Below are positions 59,441 through 64,000 of a stretch of 64,000 nt of DNA, one piece after another (the first letter of the stretch is position 1; the number at the start of each line of letters is the position of its first letter). The notes beneath the pieces are model-generated. The model was not told where the DNA came from. It did no database searches and worked only from the letters and a program-made list of their open reading frames with translations. A program made the position numbers and the translations under genes. Origin of the DNA: Escarpia spicata (taxonomy: Eukaryota > Annelida > Polychaeta > Sabellida > Siboglinidae); NCBI GenBank assembly GCA_963995525.1, contig OZ023209.1, positions 68,043,693 to 68,107,692 on the forward strand, in the 5' to 3' direction.

Positions 59441-62400
59441 ATTTTACCAAGTGAGGATGCTCTATAACACAGGCGCAGTCTCTTCGAACGTGCCATGCCT
59501 TTAATGTGGACTATATGTAGGGAGTGCACTTCAAAAATAATTATAGCTAAAAGGATATGATGGAAATAATACAGTTATGATGACACAAGTTATATAGCAT
59601 TGCGTGGGTATCTAGAAAAAAATACGACACGGCAGTACTATAAACAATCGATACAAATATTACCAAGGATAATCAATATACCACAAACCAGTGAAGGTGA
59701 TTTTTGCTTTCGGGTAAAGTTACACCACGAGATGCACGTGGGGAATACAAATAGCTACACAAATACAAGAGGTAATTGGCCAAATCCGTAAACATGAAAG
59801 ACAGCAAGGCGGTATGATTACAAGTAAATCTAAGCTTCTAAACACTCTGGTCAAATAAGTTTACTATATGTACGTTAAACATAACATATTAGCCATCGTT
59901 ACATGTACTGTGTCTTGACATACTGATGTGCGATATTTGAAAGGGGATCCCACACGTTAGACGGCCGTAGGTCAAACATTGGCGACATATTGCTGACTCT
60001 TGATAAGGCAGTGGGTTCCGTGTTAGCCGGTCATGTAGATATTGTTGAAATGGCAATCTTATTAAATATAAATCTTGCTGGCAAAAAACTGGTTCAGCTG
60101 ACATTGATTTTTAGTTATTTACACATCGACGGTGACTTGCTGTCGTGCACGCGTCGTACTAGTTTGATTCTAATTTTATATATATATAAATGAGTATTTA
60201 ATCGTCAAAAGGGTCGTGGCGTGTAGCGGCAATGAGTGTGTTGTTTGTTCCAGCTCATCGTCCAATATATAGACACTCCCCAACTCTCCCCTCGCCATAA
60301 CAAAACTACCGCAAAGCCCATGCGATTAACCGGCATTTCAAAACATAGCCTATCACAGTTGCTACTGTTTTTATGGAACTGTTTAGAAGATTTAGGAACG
60401 ATTTTGACTATTATTGCCATTCTTCTTATAAATAAATTTCATGAGAACAACCAGCTTGTATCACACTTTCATGTCGAGATGACCGCATTGTGTTTTGGTC
60501 AATCATAAACAATACCTCTGATGTAGATGACTACTAAAATAATGCTTATGCTTTCTGTGCACTATTCACATCGCCTCTATGGTCAGATTGCAAACAACAG
60601 GATCAATGGTGTTTTCGCAATATAATTAGCTGTTAGTTTATTTTCAAAATACCTTATTCGTTTCGGGACGAACGGATGATTGCTCACAAAAGCGTGTTAT
60701 TATCTACCCTTTGGGTTGCTACAATTGCACGACGAATTGACACTTAATTTGCAGTCGACCAACGCTTTCAGCGAAATGTGACTTTAAACGATGACCACTA
60801 ATTAGTAGACGTCATTACGCAGGCTGAAGAGAGATGGGCATTTTATTAGACCTTGTAACTCCCAGTGCGTGCGCAGTATATTGTAACATTAAACAAATGC
60901 TTGCGCAGCTATGGTAAATAACACGGAAGACGTAACTACACCCAATGTGCTAACATGCATCGTGTCAACAAAACATATATACAACATGCTACTGAGCATG
61001 ATTATGTATAGAATGTGTAATAGAGTAATAGTAAGTGTTATTTAAACCGTAGGATACAAGTCGTAGCGTGTTTGATTTTTGGGGACGTATGTCTGACTTG
61101 ATCATTGTTCACGGTGTCGAGATGGAGTAGTGTTGAACATTTTCGCGGTCGAGGAGGGGGGGGGGGGGGCGAAGTGTCACAGATTTTCACATTCGAGGGC
61201 TGTGCAGTGTTGGATATTTAATGGATCGCCGATATAATTTTGGAGATTTTCCAGGTCGGGGGGATGGGTAGTGGTGGTTTTTGTGTAGCTGTGTTGGCCC
61301 TTGGCCTGTGACATCGGACAAATACGACAATCCTCAGGCCAACACTAAGGCATAATAAACCAATAACAACATAGAATTCAAAACAAAATTAATGTAAAAC
61401 GGAAAATAGTCATCTTCAAGGTGCTTAGCAAAGATTCATTTTGTATTTGACGGAGACATCATTATTGGTAGTGACATATTTTATTTTGGGGCATTGATTC
61501 AACCAAGGAAATTATTACTAGTAGATTTCAGCTCATACAAGGTGTCAGGTTGACTGCTACCACCATGCGCTTTACTAGTTCACAAAGGTGGTTCAGGTCT
61601 GGCCATTGCCGAGTCCAATCAAATAGTTCGATTTTCGTGAACGAAACAACGACTCTGGAAATGTGGTCTGACGCACAGTCATCTTGTGAACTCTACGTTG
61701 ATGTATCCTCACGACAACAAACTTTCATTTTGTGAACTCTACGTTGATGTATCCTCACGACAACAAACAGCATCAACCGGGACTTCTAGATGACATGGAA
61801 CACTCATTCGAGAACGACCAACAGTGGTCTTATCAATTGTATTGTAGGTATTCATATTCCAACTGGTCCAGGAGACCCACTGTCACTATGTGGAGTTAAG
61901 AACTTAACATAGGTTGATAGCGGATGTGAACCACTTTTGGGGTTACCCTGTACGGCTATTGACGGTAGAGCTTAAGCAACAGTGTGAATGCACTGGGGAG
62001 GTAGCATAGAGTCAAATGTCAAAGAACCGGGGAAACATTATATTATAGTTAGGGTAGAAAGGTAGGAAAGTTGAATCTAACATGTAATAATTATAGAAAT
62101 GGTAAGCAGCTTTACATGTATAAGAATTGTGGTACGGGTATACATTTATGTGGGATAATTTTATAGCGTATAGGAATGTCTTTATAATTAAGATTTATGT
62201 GCCTGTTGAATTATTGTATTACCTATTGGGCGGTGAAGATTTTGTAATGGTGTGCTGCCGTATCAGCAGGAATCACATGACAGAGGCAAAGTATATGGTG
62301 CATTAACTGAGGTTTGGGAGTGATAAAACACACCAGTCCAGAGTGATTCACAGACGATGTAACCTGGTCTTCTCTGCAACGAGAGATTAGCACAGTGTGG

Positions 62401-63049
62401 TTATCAAACCCATACATCGAAGCAATACCGAGCGGTTACGTAGATGATGCGATCTTACATTCATGTACAGTTTAGAATACCGAAGTGTCGGGTCGGTGGG
62501 ACGGCCATCTAAATCTTCATGCTCGTTTGTGCGAACGATGGACCTATAGCGAAGTACCAAGCCCCCAGACGATAACAGAGGTATGACTGAATTCCCGAGA
62601 GAAGAAGGAAGCTCACTCGATCGGAACACGTTATTCTCTTCTATTAATGTTAAGATGAAGGACCACATTATACAGGCCTTGACGTGTAACGGTGCTCATG
62701 TACATTCATTGGGTTGATAGTAGAAGAAGGTATTCGCCTGTTACTATTATTTGTGTTGGAGAGTGTGATATGACGTCACCGTATGCGGATGAATATTAGA
62801 GGGATATCATGTTTATGTTTCCGGGTATGCCTGTTCTATGATAACAGTGTTTAGGAGGCTGAAGAGTCTCCCTCTAGCCATTTATGTATATTGATAGTTT
62901 TGTTATTCGGTGTGGGTGAATACATTTTGAAACCCTTGTCTAATAAGGTATCTAATAAGTTCGCTTCACCTTCGCGGATCTTGACACGCACTAAAAGGAC
63001 TGATACCTAAAACAATACGTATAGATAATAAATAATAAAACAATAAGAA
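59441..63049. other. Intergenic, no gene recognised
   Basis: Holds a G10 homopolymer region (61155-61170) and a ~48-bp tandem duplication (TTGTGAACTCTACGTTGATG at 61684 and 61732, each followed by TATCCTCACGACAACAAAC). The 93-codon minus-strand frame at 62387-62668 has no motif I know. Confidence 0.4.
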
Positions 63050-63180
63050 AATATGAACAATAAGAACAATAAGAACAATACGAACAATACGAACAATAAG
63101 AACAATAAGAACAATAAGAACAATAAGAACAATACGAACAATAAGAACAATAAGAACAATAAGAAAAATAAGAACACACG
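63050..63180 (+). repeat. AACAATAAG 9-bp microsatellite
   Basis: About 13 copies of AATAAGAAC/AATACGAAC. Minus-strand frames rich in LIVLIV or CSY are compositional. Confidence 0.92.
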
Positions 63181-63283
63181 ATACCAAATCAATATAGCAG
63201 GCAAAGATCCATTATACATGAACATGTTTTGAATTCAAGATCTAATGGTTTCATGTCCTGAATTAATATCACGAGTTGGATCA

Positions 63284-63327
63284 CTTAAATACAGAGTGTT
63301 GAAAATACTCAACACACTGTATTTAAG
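63284..63327. repeat. Hairpin with 11-bp outer stem
   Basis: CTTAAATACAG (63284) pairs with CTGTATTTAAG (63317-63327). An inner GTGTTGA/CTCAACAC stem extends it with one mismatch. Confidence 0.7.
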
Positions 63328-64000
63328 AGATCTTGTTAGTTTCCACGATTCATTTTACATTTATCTACATCAAAATGAAAGTCTATGTTTAGGCTATCGT
63401 AATTTAATTATATATCAGTTTTAATATATTTATGTAGTACATTATGCATGTATTATTTGTTAATTTAACACATATTATTTCATAATAGAGCTGAAGATAT
63501 TGAGTGTATTGCCAATGTTTAACTTGTGGGTCAAAAGAACACTTCTGATTCCGTTTATGTATTAGGATTAATGCTTATGTGGCTCGGCCAAATGAGCTGA
63601 AGCAACTTAAGATCATGACTGTTGTTGCAACAATTTGATTTGTTTAGCGATTACCGCAAATCCTGCGACATCCAATGTGTACTGCCAAACTGTGCTGGTT
63701 GGTGTCAGCAGATAGTAAATATAATTTGAGGCATTTATAAATTGTTCGTGTCTTTAGTTACGTGACCTTCGAAAAGTTATTGAGTTGTTTGTAAGCTCAC
63801 CATATGATCAAACACCACCGAACGTCGAACGAAGCGATCAGCGAGCGCGACTGTTCCTATTTCGGAGGGCGTTCAGATGAATCAATGCTGATATTGATAA
63901 CAAGAGTTGTTGCCCTAGACACCGATACACCTTTGATGGACAGCTTCCGTTTGACTATATTTCCGTTTTGTATCAAGTTTATTTTGGAAAAATAAGTATT
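63328..64000. other. Intergenic, no gene seen
   Basis: AT-rich. A 63-codon frame at 63804-63995 shows no motif and runs up to the window end. Confidence 0.4.

Noticed and set aside
62966..63225. Membrane-like LIVLIV minus-strand frames
   Set aside because: All three minus frames are open across the 9-bp AACAATAAG repeat; compositional.

Overview
This is a eukaryotic, animal-type window. It has a multi-exon gene with GT-AG introns, many non-LTR and Penelope-like retroelement remnants, and very abundant long-unit minisatellites. Two introns carry minisatellites whose first repeat straddles an exon/intron junction. That pattern has been described in amphioxus under the name 'mirage' minisatellites. 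Together with the retroelement mix it makes a lancelet (Branchiostoma) the best guess, at roughly 0.7 confidence; no species-diagnostic gene is present.

Layout. Positions 1-34.8 kb hold the 3' three-quarters of one plus-strand gene, TTC38 (tetratricopeptide repeat protein 38). I could splice ten exons (371-544, 17246-17321, 20432-20551, 21678-21737, 24235-24273, 25654-25735, 30377-30542, 31368-31524, 33044-33117, 34034-34124) into one continuous frame of 345 residues ending at a TAG. The first ~125 residues lie to the left of the window. Seven of the nine introns carry large repeats. The 16.7-kb first intron holds a 13,451-bp almost perfect palindrome (1082-14532) flanked by a 6-bp target-site duplication. 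It has 5'-AGT...ACT-3' ends, which suggests a non-autonomous Polinton/Maverick-related element made of two copies of one element end. The other introns hold private minisatellites with units of 26-64 bp, a Penelope-like element tail and a LINE tail. One intron appears to be of the GC-AG class.

Positions 35-64 kb contain no host gene that I recognise. They hold an internally deleted CR1/L2-type LINE (39841-42770, minus), a second, more decayed LINE (50577-52020, minus), and several short LINE fragments of different families. There is also a Penelope-type GIY-YIG tail, a decayed copy of an uncharacterised repeat-associated protein family (44220-45020), a fold-back repeat (39372-39799), a diverged ~190-bp tandem family (48.6-50.0 kb), a 292-bp CT microsatellite and several minisatellites. 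One minisatellite (58268-59205) places 25 CACGTG E-boxes exactly 37 bp apart.

Most long open frames in the window (up to 646 codons) are minisatellites whose unit lacks stops, and I did not annotate them as genes. The items I would follow first are the giant palindrome and the two splice-donor-derived minisatellites in TTC38.
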